Made by a program: the position numbers and the translations under genes. The notes below the pieces were generated by a model, which was not told the DNA's origin, did not search any database, and worked only from the letters and a program-made list of their open reading frames with translations. Source: Opitutia bacterium (GTDB taxonomy: Bacteria; Verrucomicrobiota; Verrucomicrobiia; Opitutales; Opitutaceae). Taken from it: DNA of 64,000 bases. Below, in pieces: positions 36,977-44,925 of the stretch; position 1 is the stretch's first letter; every line of letters begins with the position of its first letter. The DNA is taken from positions 1-64,000 of the forward strand of contig CANJLB010000018.1 of assembly GCA_947475065.1 (NCBI GenBank). Reading direction: 5' to 3'.

Positions 36977-37537
36977 ATGGCTCAACTCCCCCACCCTTCT
37001 CCGTCGCCCGATCGCCGCAGCTTCCTCGCCCAGGCCGGCGCGGTCGCCATCGGCGGCGCGCTCGCGCTGGCCGCGCCGCTCGCAGGGCTGGGCGTGCTGC
37101 TCGACCCACTGCGCCGCAAGTCCGGTGATGGTGGCGCGGTCCACGTCGCCCCGCTCGCGGCGGTGCCAGAGGATGGCCTCCCTCGCAAATTCAACATCGT
37201 CGCCACCCGCGTGGACGCGTGGAACCATACGCCCAACACCCGCATCGGCGCCGTCTATCTCCAGCGTCCCAAGGGCCGGCCCGAGTCCGCGCCGACCGTG
37301 CGTGCTTTCAGCGTGGTCTGTCCGCATGCCGGCGGTTTCGTGGATTTTCATACGGAAAAGAACTGCTATCTCTGCCCGATCCACAACAGCACGTTCGCGC
37401 TCGATGGCACCGTGCTCGACCCGAAGAGCCCCGCGCCGCGTGGCCTCGACGAGCTGGAGGCCGAGGTGCGCGGCGAGGAAATCTGGGTGGTGTTCAAAAA
37501 CTTCCGGCCTGGCGTGAAGGAGCGCATCCCCGTCTGA
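36977..37537 (+). CDS. Rieske iron-sulfur protein of a cytochrome bc complex
   Basis: The electron-transfer subunit that passes electrons from quinol to cytochrome c. The 186-residue protein has a twin-arginine-like signal anchor (PDRRSFLAQAGAVAIGG) and a membrane helix. The Rieske domain's cluster ligands are CPHAGG and CPIHNSTF, separated as in bc complexes, though the first motif is CPH where CTH is usual. It overlaps the next gene by one base (TGATG), so it is translationally coupled to the cytochrome b fusion. The ATG at 36977 (MAQLPHP) is used; 36953 is an alternative. It is divergent from the GT2 gene. Confidence 0.92.
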   Translation: MAQLPHPSPSPDRRSFLAQAGAVAIGGALALAAPLAGLGVLLDPLRRKSGDGGAVHVAPLAAVPEDGLPRKFNIVATRVDAWNHTPNTRIGAVYLQRPKGRPESAPTVRAFSVVCPHAGGFVDFHTEKNCYLCPIHNSTFALDGTVLDPKSPAPRGLDELEAEVRGEEIWVVFKNFRPGVKERIPV

Positions 37538-39324
37538 TGAAAACTGTAACCAACTGGCTCGACCAACGCACCGGCTACAAAAAGCTGATGCACGAGGCGC
37601 TTTTTGAGAATGTGCCCGGCGGCGCACGCTGGCGCTACGCGTGGGGCAGCACCCTGGTGTTCTGCTTCACCATGCAGGTCGTCACAGGTTTGTTTCTCTG
37701 GCTCGCCTACAGCCCCGGCTCACAGACGGCGTGGGAGAGCGTCTATTTCATCCAGCATGAGATGTGGGGGGGCTGGTTCCTGCGCGGACTGCACCATTAC
37801 ACAGCACAGGCGATGACCGTGCTGCTCGTCGTGCATCTTCTGCAGGTCGTGATTGACGGCGCCTACAAGGCCCCGCGCGAGGTCAACTTCTGGACCGGCA
37901 TCGTGCTGCTGCTGCTCGTGCTCGCGCTCTCGCTCACGGGCTACCTGCTGCCGTGGGACCAGAAGGGATTCTGGGCCACGCAGGTCGCCACCAACATCGC
38001 GGCCATCACGCCCTTCGTCGGGCCGGCGGTGAAAACGATCCTGATCGGCGGCGACGGCTACGGCCACCAGACGCTCACGCGCTTCTTTGCGATCCACGCC
38101 GGGGTGATTCCCGGCGTGATCATCGCCTTTATCGTCGCCCACATCTGGCTGTTCCGGAAACATGGCCTTACGCCGAAGGAGCCGCGCCGCCGGCCCGATG
38201 CACCTTTCTGGCCGGAACAGGTTTTCCGCGACGCCGTCGTGTGTCTAGCGGTGTTCCTCGTGATCCTGTTCTTCCTCATCCGCACCCACGGCGCGGATCT
38301 GGGCGCGCCGGCCGACCCGACAGAACCATTCGCCGCCGCCCGGCCCGAGTGGTATTTCCTGTTTCTCTTCCAACTGCTGAAATACTTCCCCGGCGGCACG
38401 GAAGTCTGGGGTGCCATCGTCCTCCCCGGCCTGCTGGTAGCGGTGCTGGCCGCGATGCCCTTCATCGGCAACTGGAAGTTCGGCCACCGGTTCAACCTGG
38501 CGTTCCTCGGTGCGCTGCTCGGCGGCGCGGCGCTGCTGACCTGGCTCGCCGTCCGCGAGGATGCCGGCAAACCGGACTACGCCCTCGCCACCACCGCCGC
38601 CGCCCGCGATGCGGAGCGCGTAGTCGTGCTCGCGCGCGGCCCGGAAGGAATCCCGGTCACGGGTGCGCTCACCCTGCTCCGCGGCGATGCCCTCACGCAG
38701 GGACCGAAAATTTTCGCCAAAAACTGCGCGAGCTGCCACCGCTTCGGTGGCGGCGACGCCCTCGGCGGCACACCCCAGGATGCTCCTAACGCCTCCGATC
38801 TGCAAGGCTTCGCGAGCCGCGCGTGGCTCACCGGCCTGCTCGACCCGGCGCGGGTGGACAGCGCGCACTACTTCGGCAACACCAAGCTGAAGGACGGCAA
38901 GATGGTGGACTTTGTGAAGAATCAGGTCGCCACGTTTACCGCCGACCAAAAAGCCCAGCTCGCCAAGGTGCTCGTCGCGCTCTCCGCCGAAGCCGGCCTC
39001 AAGGCCCAGCTCGCCGCCGACGCTCGCGACACGGCGCTCATCGAGGAAGGCCGCAAAATCATCGGCACCGGCACCCTTATCTGCGCCGATTGCCATCAGT
39101 TCCGCACGCCCGATGCCAACGAGACTGCGCCCGACCTCACCGGCTATGGCTCGCGCGCGTGGCTGACGGCCTTTCTCACCGACCCGGCGCACAAGCGGTT
39201 CTACGGCGAGCGCAATGACAAGATGCCGGCCTTCGGCGTGACGAAGCAGCTCAGCCCGGAGGAAATCGGCTTCGTCACCGACTGGCTGCGCGGCGACTGG
39301 TATGAGCCGGCGGCAAAGCCGTGA
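37537..39324 (+). CDS. cytochrome b fused to two cytochrome c domains
   Basis: A 595-residue subunit of a quinol:cytochrome c oxidoreductase. Residues 1-340 form full-length cytochrome b with haem ligands His86 or His87 with His187, and His100 with His202; GYLLPWDQ (135-142) and PEWY (270-273) line the quinol sites. His187 and His202 have 14 residues between them, as in cytochrome b6, not 13 as in mitochondrial b. Then come two mono-haem c domains with CASCH (397-401) and CADCH (516-520), the second with a KMPAF Met ligand. The usual separate c1 is therefore replaced by the fused tail. It overlaps the Rieske stop by one base and forms a two-gene complex. Confidence 0.93.
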   Translation: MKTVTNWLDQRTGYKKLMHEALFENVPGGARWRYAWGSTLVFCFTMQVVTGLFLWLAYSPGSQTAWESVYFIQHEMWGGWFLRGLHHYTAQAMTVLLVVHLLQVVIDGAYKAPREVNFWTGIVLLLLVLALSLTGYLLPWDQKGFWATQVATNIAAITPFVGPAVKTILIGGDGYGHQTLTRFFAIHAGVIPGVIIAFIVAHIWLFRKHGLTPKEPRRRPDAPFWPEQVFRDAVVCLAVFLVILFFLIRTHGADLGAPADPTEPFAAARPEWYFLFLFQLLKYFPGGTEVWGAIVLPGLLVAVLAAMPFIGNWKFGHRFNLAFLGALLGGAALLTWLAVREDAGKPDYALATTAAARDAERVVVLARGPEGIPVTGALTLLRGDALTQGPKIFAKNCASCHRFGGGDALGGTPQDAPNASDLQGFASRAWLTGLLDPARVDSAHYFGNTKLKDGKMVDFVKNQVATFTADQKAQLAKVLVALSAEAGLKAQLAADARDTALIEEGRKIIGTGTLICADCHQFRTPDANETAPDLTGYGSRAWLTAFLTDPAHKRFYGERNDKMPAFGVTKQLSPEEIGFVTDWLRGDWYEPAAKP

Positions 39325-39333
39325 GCGGACCCC

Positions 39334-39876
39334 ATGCCGTGCCCTCCGGCCACCTTCGCCACCGCGCGGCTGACCGCGCGACCACCGCACCCCGACGATG
39401 CGCCAGCGGCCTTCGCCACCTACGCCAATGACCCGGAGGTGACACGCTACCTCACGTGGAAAAGGCATCACGACGTGGAATCGCTCGCGGTATTTTTCGG
39501 CCAATGCTCGGCCAACTGGGAGAAGAAGGAAGGCCAGCTCGCGTGGCTGCTCTTCCTGGCCGGCACCAGCACCCTCGTCGGCTCCATCGGTGTCACGTTT
39601 GAGCCCGGCGGCAAGGCGATGTTTGGCTATGTGCTCGGCAAAAAATTCTGGCACCGCGGCCTCACGGCCGAGGCGCTCACCTTTCTGGTGGATTGGTCGC
39701 TCACCCAGCCGGAAGTTTTTCGCGCGTGGGCTTATTGCGACGCGGCGAATCCCGCCTCGGCCCGCGTGATGGAGAAAGCCGGCCTGGTGCGTGAAGGCCT
39801 TTTGCGCCGCTGGCAAATATGCCCTGCGTTCGGCCCGGATCCGCGCGATTGCATCGTCTGCGCCAAAGTGAAATGA
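39334..39876 (+). CDS. GNAT-family N-acetyltransferase (RimJ/RimL-like)
   Basis: A 180-residue acetyl-CoA-dependent acyltransferase. It begins ATARLTARPPHPDDAPAAF, the usual start of RimJ/RimL/Acetyltransf_3 proteins, and contains GSIGVTFEPGGKAMFGYVLG with KFWHRGLTAEALTF for acetyl-CoA binding. Family sequence NPASARVMEKAGLVREG follows. Targets range from ribosomal protein N-termini to amino sugars, so the substrate is open. It lies 9 bp after the cytochrome fusion and its stop overlaps the DUF4202 start (ATGA), so it heads a compact trio and could be part of the same transcript as the respiratory genes. Confidence 0.9.
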   Translation: MPCPPATFATARLTARPPHPDDAPAAFATYANDPEVTRYLTWKRHHDVESLAVFFGQCSANWEKKEGQLAWLLFLAGTSTLVGSIGVTFEPGGKAMFGYVLGKKFWHRGLTAEALTFLVDWSLTQPEVFRAWAYCDAANPASARVMEKAGLVREGLLRRWQICPAFGPDPRDCIVCAKVK

Positions 39877-40511
39877 ATTCCCCGATGGATGCCTTCGCCC
39901 GCGCCCGGGCCTTGATCGACTCCGCCCACGCCGCCGATCCAGCGCGCGCGGACGACGGGCGCGCGGCGGAGCTGGTCTATGCGGAACGCATGGAGGCCTG
40001 GGTCGCACAGCTCGTGCCGGACGCGCCGCCTCTGCTGCGGCTTGCCGCCCGCGCCCAACATCTCGAGCGCTGGCTCGTGCCGCGTGCGACATTCCCCGAG
40101 GGCAAAGCCGGCTATCTCGCGTGGCGCAAATCCCTCTATGGCAAACAGGCCGCCCGCGCCCGGGAACTGCTGCTGGCCGCCGGAGTGCCCCCGGCCGGGG
40201 CAGACGAGGCTGCGACCTGGGTGTCCAAAACCGACCTGCGGAAAAACGCCGGCACGCAGGCGCTGGAGGACGCGGCGTGCCTCGTGTTTTTGGAAAATGA
40301 AATCGGCGCGTTTGCCCGTCAACACGCCGGCTATCCGCGCGATAAATTCACCGACATCCTGAGAAAAACGTGGCGCAAGATGAGCCCGCGCGCACAGGAG
40401 TTTGCTCGGGCGCTCGACCTCCCGTCCGCCGTCGCCGCCCTCGTGCATGAGGCCGTGAGGACGATGGCCATCACTGGCATATCCACGCCTCCACCTTCTT
40501 CGCCGCCATGA
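39873..40511 (+). CDS. DUF4202 family protein
   Basis: A 212-residue soluble, helical protein that matches DUF4202 from memory. It has FARARALIDSAHAADP, then YAERM, HLERWLVPRATFPEGKAGYLAWR, and LEDAACLVFLENE with DKFTDILRKTW. The conserved His, Glu and Asp residues suggest a metal-dependent hydrolase-like helical fold (HD-type), but no activity is proven. Its ATG overlaps the GNAT stop and its stop overlaps the next start, both as ATGA, indicating strict co-translation. The ATG at 39873 is fixed by that overlap and by family length. Confidence 0.87.
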   Translation: MNSPMDAFARARALIDSAHAADPARADDGRAAELVYAERMEAWVAQLVPDAPPLLRLAARAQHLERWLVPRATFPEGKAGYLAWRKSLYGKQAARARELLLAAGVPPAGADEAATWVSKTDLRKNAGTQALEDAACLVFLENEIGAFARQHAGYPRDKFTDILRKTWRKMSPRAQEFARALDLPSAVAALVHEAVRTMAITGISTPPPSSPP

Positions 40512-41407
40512 AACTGAGCCGCCGGTTACGCCGGGCCATGCTTGTCCTTTTAGCCGCCGGTCCGCTCGGTTTTGCCGGGGCGTCGGGACTAGCGGCGTGG
40601 TGGCTCACGGCGGCGGTGTCACACCCGGTCGGCGCGGTGCCGACGGATTTTAGCTGGCCGGTGGAAACCGTGCATTTCCCCGCGTCCGCAGGGGACGTTA
40701 CCCTGGCAGGCTGGTTCGTTCCCTGTGCCGGGGCGAAGCAGGCCGTGGTGCTGCTGCACGGTTACCAGGCGGACCGGCGGATGATGCTGGCGCGGGCGCA
40801 CTGGCTGCGAGCGCAGGGTTTTGCCGTGCTGCTGTATGATGCCCGTGCCTGTGGCGAAAGCGGTGGTAGCAACATTTCCGCCGGCTGGCTCGAAACGGGC
40901 GACTTGCTCGGTGCCGTGGATTTTTTGCGCGGACGGGGCTTCACCGAGTTTGGCTGTGTGGGGGTATCGCAGGGTGGCGCCACGATTGCGCTCGCAGCGG
41001 CCCGGCTGGAGGGCCTGCGTTGGGCGGTGCTGGAGAGCGTTTATCCGACGTTGCGCAACGCCCTCGACCGGCGCTTCCGGCTCAGGGTCGGGCTGCCGGC
41101 CTGGCTGGCGGGCGTCCTGGTGGTGCCGTTCGCCGAGTGGCGGCTCGGCGCGGACGTGGACGCCGTCAGTCCGCGCGACGGGGCGGCGGGGCGGCGTTGT
41201 CCGGTGTTGGTGATGAGTGGTGAGCGCGACGGGCGCACCCAGCCAGCGGACGCAAAGGAAGTCTTTGACCGTGTGCCGGGGAACAAGGAGCTCTGGATCG
41301 TGCCAGGCGCGGACCACGAGGATTTACACATGGCTGCACGCGATGAATACCAACGGCGCGTGCTGGGTTTCATCACCGCGGCGAACCAAACCAATTTGAA
41401 AATCTGA
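40508..41407 (+). CDS. membrane-anchored alpha/beta hydrolase
   Basis: A 299-residue serine hydrolase with one N-terminal membrane helix (about 10-33) and no clear cleavage site, so probably anchored with its catalytic domain outside. The core shows VVLLHGYQADRRMML, LYDARACGESGG, nucleophile GVSQGG, Asp in MSGERDGRTQP and His in PGADHEDLH. It belongs to the group of FrsA/YqkD-like hydrolases; the substrate is unknown. It is third of the overlapping GNAT-DUF4202-hydrolase trio. The following 285 bp up to the cyclophilin gene show no gene. Confidence 0.85.
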   Translation: MKLSRRLRRAMLVLLAAGPLGFAGASGLAAWWLTAAVSHPVGAVPTDFSWPVETVHFPASAGDVTLAGWFVPCAGAKQAVVLLHGYQADRRMMLARAHWLRAQGFAVLLYDARACGESGGSNISAGWLETGDLLGAVDFLRGRGFTEFGCVGVSQGGATIALAAARLEGLRWAVLESVYPTLRNALDRRFRLRVGLPAWLAGVLVVPFAEWRLGADVDAVSPRDGAAGRRCPVLVMSGERDGRTQPADAKEVFDRVPGNKELWIVPGADHEDLHMAARDEYQRRVLGFITAANQTNLKI

Positions 41408-41692
41408 TCAGACGCCTCGCATTGCCTGACTGTTGGTCATTTCGCTTGTATCTGCTTGTCGGTGGTCATGCATCCAGTTGCCGGGCCAAATTTGAGGCGA
41501 CGTTGCTCAACCGTTTCGACACAGAAACGGTCCTCCGCATCGAAGCCCAGCGTGCCGCCTCAATGCAAATGGGAGATCACCACTGGAGGCTCACCGGATT
41601 GCGGCGGCACTTGCAACGTCAACTGGCAGAGTCAGACGACAATCCGTGCCCATCCGCGCAATCCATGGTGAACCTCCCGTGCTTCGAGCGCT

Positions 41693-42211
41693 TCACGCCG
41701 CCACAATTTTGACGCTCGTCACCTCGATGCGCTCAACGGGCGTGCTTTTTTCCGGGCCGCCGGTCGGCACGGTCGCGATGCGCTCCAGCACATCGTCGCC
41801 CTTCGCGAGCTGGCCAAACGCCGTGTATTGGCGGTCGAGAAACTTCGCATCACCGTGACAGATGAAAAACTGGCAGCCCGCCGAATTCGGGTCGGACGAA
41901 CGCGCCGCCGAGAGGACGCCCCGCACGTGGGACTTGGCGTTGAACTCGGCCTTCACCTTGTAACCAGGGTCGCCTGTGCCCGGAATGCCGCGCGCGCCCT
42001 TCTTCGTGTTGGGGCAGCCCCCCTGGATCATGAAGCCCCGGATGATGCGGTGAAAAGCCGTGCCATCGTAAAAACCCTCGCGGGCGAGCTTCTTGAAATT
42101 CTCCACATGCTTGGGCGCGACCTCGGGCCAGAAGGCGATGGTCAGCTCGCCGTAGCTTGTGGTGATGACGGCGACTTCGTTGGCGTTGGTGGTGGCGGGC
42201 TGGGTGGACAT
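41693..42211 (-). CDS. peptidyl-prolyl cis-trans isomerase, cyclophilin type
   Basis: A 172-residue single-domain cyclophilin that speeds proline isomerisation in folding proteins. Conserved blocks are FKKLAREGFYDGTAFHRII with the catalytic Arg, FMIQGGCPNTKKG, NSAGCQFFICHGDAKFLDRQ and AFGQLAKGDDVLERI. No signal peptide is present, so it acts in the cytosol. The start at 42211 gives a normal bacterial length with an 11-residue extension (STQPATTNANE). It lies 53 bp downstream of the exosortase and its peptide on the same strand but is probably an independent housekeeping gene. Confidence 0.94.
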   Translation of the reverse strand: MSTQPATTNANEVAVITTSYGELTIAFWPEVAPKHVENFKKLAREGFYDGTAFHRIIRGFMIQGGCPNTKKGARGIPGTGDPGYKVKAEFNAKSHVRGVLSAARSSDPNSAGCQFFICHGDAKFLDRQYTAFGQLAKGDDVLERIATVPTGGPEKSTPVERIEVTSVKIVAA

Positions 42212-42264
42212 GAGGCGGAGAGCGTCATCGCCGCCCGCCTTTGTTCAATCAAAAACGCACGGCC

Positions 42265-42357
42265 TCAGCGCGAGGCCAGCGCCAGCAGTGCCACCGCGCA
42301 TACCAGCGCAACCACGGCAAGGGCGACTTTTTCGCTCTGGGTCAGGCCAAAGATCAT
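42265..42357 (-). CDS. 30-residue single-helix membrane peptide coupled to exosortase
   Basis: A 30-codon frame whose ATG overlaps the exosortase stop as ATGA (42357-42354), the same coupling seen between other genes here. The peptide begins MIFGLTQSEK, continues with an 18-residue purely hydrophobic helix of Ala, Val, Leu and one Cys, and ends Ser-Arg. This hydrophobic helix plus terminal Arg resembles the membrane part of PEP-CTERM-like sorting signals without the preceding motif. It could be an exosortase accessory microprotein. Alternatively it is a chance frame, but the exact overlap and clean topology argue for a gene. I do not recognise a family. Confidence 0.6.
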   Translation of the reverse strand: MIFGLTQSEKVALAVVALVCAVALLALASR

Positions 42358-43985
42358 GGTGTCACGGTGAGCCCAAGCGGCTGCAGCCGGGCGAAAAATT
42401 CGGCGAGAAGCGGCTCGGCGGCGATCTGCTCCCACGGCCGGTTGCTGGACACGCGCACGAAGAGCTGCTCGCCCGACGTGCGGAAACCGTGCCGCCAGGC
42501 GAGCCCGAGCAGGTCGCGCGGCGAGAGCGGATTGATCTGCTGGATCGGCCGGCCGGCGTTGAGGTGCCAGAACCAGGTGTGCTGCGGAAAGCTGTCGCGG
42601 TCCTTGAACAGCAGATATGTGGGCGGGGGCAGGGCCCGGCCGGCCACTGTGAGCGCGGCCGTGCGCGATGCCGACGGCTGCTGCACCCAGCCGCTGCCCG
42701 GCCAGCACGCCTCGGGCGTGTGCGACTCGACGAGGCTCACCGGGACCGCGCCCGCCGGCCACCAGGCGAGATACAGGGTGATCTGGACCAGCCCGTCGGA
42801 CGCCTCCCGCACATAGTCCTGCTGGATAAGATGCTCCGTCTCCAGCGTCGCGGCGAAGCGGTGCAGGTCCGTCTGCCGGGTCGCCCAGCCCGCCGGCAGT
42901 GCGGGCAAAATCCGGTCGAGATCCGGCGCGGCCGCCGCCGACGTGTCCGCCCGCGGCCCGTGGGTGTTGAACACAAACACCCCCACCAGCGCCGCCGCCA
43001 GCGCGAGTCCGCCCGGCAGAAACCACCGGCGCACGGACGCATCGGCGGGCGGTGCGGCCGACGGCGGAGCGGCCGGCGCGCGAGTTTCCAGCAGCAGCGC
43101 CAGCCCGCCGAGGAGTGCGGCTGTCACCCCGAGCACGGCGAAGCCCGTCCAGTCGTGCCACGCGCCAGTGATGTCTGTGCCGGCGTTGGCCAGCAGCGTG
43201 AGCGTGAGCGAGCGCACGACGTTCATGCCGACTGCGAGCGGCGCGGCCAGCACGAGGAGCAGCGCGCGCGCAGCCGGCCGACGCACGAGCGTCGCCGAGA
43301 AAAAGATCGCCGCCACGACGCAGGCGACGAGGCTCCGCACTCCGCTGCACGCCTCCTCCACACCGACGGTGGCATGGGCGAGCGTGATGACATTGCCGTT
43401 CTGGATCGCCGGCACTCCGAGGAGGTTTAGCGCGTGCAGCACCACGCCCGTCACCCACAGCTGCAGCGAGCCGGTCAGCCGCGTGTAGGTGCCCGGCGGG
43501 ATCGGCGCGCTCAGCGGCCACAGCGCCAGCGCGGCCAGCGCCGGCCAGTTGAGCGGCAGGGCGCGCACGCGCTCACCCGCCAGCCCGATCAACGCGGCGA
43601 GCAACAGCAGCGCCAGTGACACGGCGAGCACGAAGCCCACGAGGGCATTCGACCAGTCGAGCGCCACCGCGTAAAGCCCCCCTGCCGCGAGAAGGGCGAG
43701 GCCGGCGACAAGCGTCAGCGCGCACGCCACCGCGCTCCCGGGCGACGCCGGCAGCCAGCGCCAGGGCCCGCGCCAACGCGCCTCGTGCAGCAGCACCACA
43801 AACAGCACCGGCGTGAAAATCGCGTGCGAAAGGTCGGGATTGCCACGCCACTCACGCCAGAACAGTGCGTAAAACGCCGCCGCCAGCAATCCCGCCAGCA
43901 CGAGGGTCATGGTCGCCGCCGCGTCCGGGCGCGCCCGCAGCGCCGCGTCGGGCGGCAGCGGGAGAGTGGCGGCGGGGTTGGACAT
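42354..43985 (-). CDS. exosortase with C-terminal EpsI domain
   Basis: A membrane-embedded cysteine transpeptidase that processes proteins carrying C-terminal sorting tails, usually in EPS-producing bacteria. The 543-residue protein has about eight helices in residues 25-300 with the catalytic set Cys213 (EEACSGVRS), Arg258 (GMNVVRSL) and His277 (AWHDWTG). After another helix near 325-340 comes an EpsI/DUF3485 domain (residues about 350-543; DYVREASDGLVQITLYL, SLVESHTPEACWPGSGW). No substrate with a PEP-CTERM-like tail is in the window. The start at 43985 (MSNPAATLP) is chosen over 44036. A 30-residue membrane peptide is coupled to its stop. Confidence 0.9.
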   Translation of the reverse strand: MSNPAATLPLPPDAALRARPDAAATMTLVLAGLLAAAFYALFWREWRGNPDLSHAIFTPVLFVVLLHEARWRGPWRWLPASPGSAVACALTLVAGLALLAAGGLYAVALDWSNALVGFVLAVSLALLLLAALIGLAGERVRALPLNWPALAALALWPLSAPIPPGTYTRLTGSLQLWVTGVVLHALNLLGVPAIQNGNVITLAHATVGVEEACSGVRSLVACVVAAIFFSATLVRRPAARALLLVLAAPLAVGMNVVRSLTLTLLANAGTDITGAWHDWTGFAVLGVTAALLGGLALLLETRAPAAPPSAAPPADASVRRWFLPGGLALAAALVGVFVFNTHGPRADTSAAAAPDLDRILPALPAGWATRQTDLHRFAATLETEHLIQQDYVREASDGLVQITLYLAWWPAGAVPVSLVESHTPEACWPGSGWVQQPSASRTAALTVAGRALPPPTYLLFKDRDSFPQHTWFWHLNAGRPIQQINPLSPRDLLGLAWRHGFRTSGEQLFVRVSSNRPWEQIAAEPLLAEFFARLQPLGLTVTP

Positions 43986-44078
43986 GGCGCGGTTGCAGGC
44001 AGTCTTTGGCGGGTGGCAGCCAAACCCAAGCGGCACACGTTCGCAAGGACACGCTGGGCCTGCGCCGGACCGGCCCGC

Positions 44079-44864
44079 TCACGACGACGCACTCGCGTAA
44101 CGCCGCAACCCGCGCTGGAAAACGAACACCGCGACCGCAAACCAAGCCGCCGCGGCCGCCACCAGCCAGAGTGCCCATCGCGCCTCAAAGCCGTGCAGCA
44201 GCAGACGCGCCGGCGCGTTGCTCACCACCACCGCCGGCAGCGCCCATACAAAGACGACCCGCGTCAGCCAGCCGAACGCCTGCTTCGGCAGCCGCGAAAA
44301 TTCCGTCAGCGTGAAGTAGCCGCCCTCCACGCCCTGCGCGCTCGTGAGCCAGAACACCGCCGAGACCGAGATGATGAGGATGCTGTAATGGATCACCACG
44401 CCGCAGAGCACCATCAGCCCATAGAGCGCGACGAGACCCGCGCCGGGATGCAGGCCGAGCTGCCGCGCGGAATAGATCACGACGGCCAGCGCGAGGAGCG
44501 AGTTGATGAAGCTGTCCGGGTCAATTTTCCGCGTGGTCGCCATGAACATGACGTTGCCCGGCTGCGCGAGGAAGAAGTCGAAATGCCCGCTGCGGACGTT
44601 GCGCCCCATCTCAAACACGCTGCTCCAAAAAAAACCCATGAGGAACCGCTGGATGAGCAGCGAGGTGCCGACGAGCAGCATCATCTCGTATTTGCTCCAG
44701 CCGGCGATGGAACCGGTGTGCTGGTAGATGATGGAGATCGTCAGGACATTGACCGACATCCAGAACAGCTCGACCAGCGACCACACCAAAAAATCCCCGC
44801 GAAACATCAGCGTCCGGGTGATGGAATAGCGCGCGCAGGCAAGCCAGATGCGAAGATAGTTCAT
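44079..44864 (-). CDS. ABC-2-type transporter permease (DUF990-like)
   Basis: A 261-residue membrane protein with six hydrophobic helices and the family pattern of ABC-2 permeases: ARYSITRTLMFRGDFLVWSL at the start, an amphipathic EMGRNVRSGHFDFFLAQPGN loop (the R-x-G-x-x-D-x-x-L-x-x-P motif of DUF990-type permeases), and paired helices to the end. These normally work as two permeases plus an ATPase. No second permease or ATPase is next to it: glgC is upstream (61 bp) and exosortase downstream (93 bp), so the partners must be elsewhere. Substrate is unknown. The start at 44864 fits the family. Confidence 0.88.
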   Translation of the reverse strand: MNYLRIWLACARYSITRTLMFRGDFLVWSLVELFWMSVNVLTISIIYQHTGSIAGWSKYEMMLLVGTSLLIQRFLMGFFWSSVFEMGRNVRSGHFDFFLAQPGNVMFMATTRKIDPDSFINSLLALAVVIYSARQLGLHPGAGLVALYGLMVLCGVVIHYSILIISVSAVFWLTSAQGVEGGYFTLTEFSRLPKQAFGWLTRVVFVWALPAVVVSNAPARLLLHGFEARWALWLVAAAAAWFAVAVFVFQRGLRRYASASS

Positions 44865-44925
44865 GACACGGGAGACGGCCGGTCAGCAAAAACGAAGCAC
44901 CCGCCCAGGCAATCCCCAATCCGCC

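Noticed and set aside
36737-37627. N-terminal extension of the GT2 gene on the minus strand
   Set aside because: The frame stays open but lies antisense to the Rieske gene; family similarity starts only at 36736.
41408-41692. Small gene between the hydrolase and the cyclophilin
   Set aside because: A 96-codon plus-strand frame has no recognisable features, and its composition does not match the neighbouring coding sequence.
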